A stretch of 64,000 nt of DNA from Xinfangfangia pollutisoli (GTDB lineage: Bacteria > Pseudomonadota > Alphaproteobacteria > Rhodobacterales > Rhodobacteraceae), in NCBI RefSeq assembly GCF_020179405.1, contig NZ_JAICBZ010000001.1:1-64000 (forward strand), given 5' to 3'. Positions 62,575 through 64,000 of the stretch are shown piece after piece. A program made the position numbers and the translations under genes. A model generated the notes under the pieces. The model searched no databases. It had not been told where the DNA came from and worked only from the letters and a program-made list of their open reading frames with translations. The first letter of the stretch is position 1. Every line of letters starts with the position of its first letter.

Positions 62575-63609
62575 ATGCCCATCCTGACAAAGCGTCGCGC
62601 CGCCACGCTGGCACTGGCCGGGCTGGGGGTCGGGGTGTTTCACCTGGCCGGCCTGCCCCTGCCCTTTCTGTTCGGCCCGATGGCGGCCTGCCTGATCGCC
62701 GCCCTGTCAGGGATGCGGTTGCAGGGGATGGGACAGGTCTCGATCCTGGCGCGCACCATCCTGGGGGTGGCGGTCGGCGCCTCGATCACGCCCGAGGTGA
62801 TCGCGCGGGTGCCGCAGATGGCGGGCAGCGTCGCGCTGGTGCCGGTCTATGTGGTGCTGATCGGGCTGGTGGGCGTGCCGTTCTTCCGCCGGCTTGGCTA
62901 TGATCCGGTCACCGCCTGGTATGCGGCCATGCCGGGCGGGCTGCAGGACATGGTGATCTTCGGCGCCGAGGCGGGCGGCGACACCCGCGCGCTGGCGCTG
63001 ATCCATGCCACGCGGGTTCTGGTGATCGTGACGCTGGCGCCGCTGATCCTGACCGCCTTCTATGGCGCAAGCCTCAGCGGGGCCGTCGGCGCGCCGCTGC
63101 GCGATCTGCCGGGGCTGGAATTGCTGCTGATGGCCGCCGCCGCGGTGATCGGCTGGAAGGGCGCCGAGCGGATCGGCCTGTTCGGGGCCACGATCCTGGG
63201 CCCGATGATCCTGACCGCGGCCCTGTCGCTGGCCGGGCTGATCCACAGCCGCCCGCCGGCCGAGGCGATCTGGGCCGCGCAGCTGTTCATCGGGCTTGGC
63301 ATCGGCGTGCAATATGTGGGGGTCACCTTCCGCGAATTGCGCAGCTTCATCCTGTCGGGTCTGGCTTTCGTGGTGCTGCTGGCGGCGCTGGCGGCGGCTT
63401 TCACCGAAATCGTCACGCTCAGCGGGCTGGCCCATCCGATCGAGGGCTTTCTGGCCTTCGCCCCGGGCGGCCAGGCGGAAATGACCGTGCTGGCGCTGGT
63501 GGCCGGGGCCGATCTGGGCTTTGTGATCCTGCACCACCTGACGCGCCTGGTCGTCGTCATCCTGGGCGCGCCGGTGGCGGCGCGGCTGATGGGCGTGCGG
63601 AAGCCCTAG
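62575..63609 (+). CDS. AbrB-family integral membrane protein (second copy)
   Basis: 344 residues with about ten to eleven membrane segments and the AbrB repeats AAMPGGLQDMVIFGAEAGGD (first half, about 120-140) and LAFAPGGQAEMTVLALVAGADLGFVILHH (second half, about 295-323). A strong AAGGAGG site lies at 62561-62567. It is divergent from gntR-tcuAB, so it may transport the tricarboxylate-like substrate or product. The first copy at 6712-7746 has the same length and also sits beside a gntR gene. Confidence 0.8.
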   Translation: MPILTKRRAATLALAGLGVGVFHLAGLPLPFLFGPMAACLIAALSGMRLQGMGQVSILARTILGVAVGASITPEVIARVPQMAGSVALVPVYVVLIGLVGVPFFRRLGYDPVTAWYAAMPGGLQDMVIFGAEAGGDTRALALIHATRVLVIVTLAPLILTAFYGASLSGAVGAPLRDLPGLELLLMAAAAVIGWKGAERIGLFGATILGPMILTAALSLAGLIHSRPPAEAIWAAQLFIGLGIGVQYVGVTFRELRSFILSGLAFVVLLAALAAAFTEIVTLSGLAHPIEGFLAFAPGGQAEMTVLALVAGADLGFVILHHLTRLVVVILGAPVAARLMGVRKP

Positions 63610-64000
63610 CCCGTCCAGACTTCGGGGTTGATCATGTGAATGGGGGCGCCTGCCGCATAGGCATTGATCTGGTCGTAGATGTCGGCGAATTGCAGATCCA
63701 GCTCGTCCTCGGTCACATAGCCGATATGGGGCGTCGCAACGACATTCGGATGCGAGACAAGCGGGTCGGTCGCATCGACCAGCGGCTCGGCATCGAAGAC
63801 GTCCAGCGCGGCCATGCCCGGCCGGCCGGCATTCAGCGCCGCAAGCAGGGCGCCGGGCTGGACAAGGCCCGCGCGCGAGGTGTTCACGAACACCGCCCCC
63901 GGTCGCATCGCCGCGAAATCGGCAGGGCCGATGATGCCGCGCGTCGCCGGCTTCAGCCGGACATGAAGGCTGACCACATCAGAGGCCGCGAAGAACGCCG
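63606..64000 (-). CDS. D-2-hydroxyacid dehydrogenase, C-terminal part (cut by window end)
   Basis: The visible 131 residues are the end of an NAD-dependent D-2-hydroxyacid dehydrogenase: FFAASDVVSLHVRLKPATRGIIG, then VFVNTSRAGLVQPGALLAAL (catalytic Arg), AALDVFDAEPL (Glu) and VATPHIGYVTEDE (His). The gene continues beyond base 64000. Its stop and the stop of the convergent abrB gene overlap in the sequence CTAG (63606-63609), so each gene ends inside the other. It may interconvert a 2-hydroxy and a 2-oxo acid. Confidence 0.88.
   Translation of the reverse strand, partial: AFFAASDVVSLHVRLKPATRGIIGPADFAAMRPGAVFVNTSRAGLVQPGALLAALNAGRPGMAALDVFDAEPLVDATDPLVSHPNVVATPHIGYVTEDELDLQFADIYDQINAYAAGAPIHMINPEVWTG

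Noticed and set aside
1-64000. Insertion sequences, phage genes, CRISPR arrays, tRNA or rRNA genes
   Set aside because: None could be supported: no transposase or integrase motifs, no regularly spaced repeats and no tRNA-like cloverleaf or rRNA sequence were noticed.

Overview
The window is 64 kb of very G+C-rich bacterial chromosome, coded almost entirely by tightly packed operons. Protein content (CbtA/CbtB, CobF, DUF1636, TcuA/TcuB, tripartite tricarboxylate transport, several dipeptide/opine-type ABC systems, MmgE/PrpD proteins) and codon use point to an alphaproteobacterium, most likely of the Rhodobacteraceae/Paracoccaceae. This placement is an inference from gene content, not from a marker gene. 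No tRNA, rRNA, CRISPR array, transposase or phage gene was seen.

Layout. (1) 1-4025: end of a cobalamin cluster: partial cobB, cobA, a DUF1636 protein, then a cobalamin riboswitch in front of cbtB-cbtA-cobF. (2) 4288-8475: a cytoplasmic molybdopterin oxidoreductase (BisC/DMSO-reductase type), an AbrB-type membrane protein and a GntR/FCD regulator. (3) 8776-22262: a long plus-strand operon with an ABC importer for peptide/opine-like solutes (Tat-exported binding protein, two permeases, one fused double ATPase), a cystathionine beta-lyase-like enzyme, hydantoinase/oxoprolinase-type HyuA-HyuB and two MmgE/PrpD proteins. (4) 22342-28620: a second, minus-strand ABC importer plus a NIPSNAP protein, with a divergent IclR regulator. 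(5) 28879-34182: IclR, a quinone-reductase-like enzyme, an AbgB-like M20 amidohydrolase and an unusual M28-like peptidase. (6) 34384-44943: a third ABC importer operon on the minus strand, started by a CocE-type esterase and containing an alpha/beta hydrolase, with two LysR regulators. (7) 44986-49220: a CaiB-type CoA-transferase, MmsA and a YeiH-type exporter. (8) 49521-59461: a CapA-like protein, then tctC-prpD-tctB-tctA, a His/Cys-rich TPR-like protein, a DUF2182 membrane protein and a MocR regulator. (9) 59335-64000: tcuB, tcuA and a GntR regulator on the minus strand, a divergent second AbrB protein, and a partial D-2-hydroxyacid dehydrogenase.

Apart from the cobalamin genes, the window reads as a scavenging and catabolic island: three ABC importers and one TTT importer, each tied to hydrolases, lyases or isomerases and to its own regulator. 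Most genes within operons overlap by four bases (ATGA or GTGA), which implies translational coupling. Several intergenic regions hold strong hairpins. A palindromic site of the form GTAkAC-N4-GkATAC occurs over the -10 element both upstream of the bisC-like gene (4162-4181) and between the tcu-linked gntR and the second abrB gene (62534-62553). It may link the two ends of the window in one GntR regulon. The substrates of these systems cannot be read from sequence. The most novel-looking units are the MetC-like/HyuAB/double-PrpD operon and the tct operon with an embedded PrpD and a TPR-DUF2182-MocR tail.
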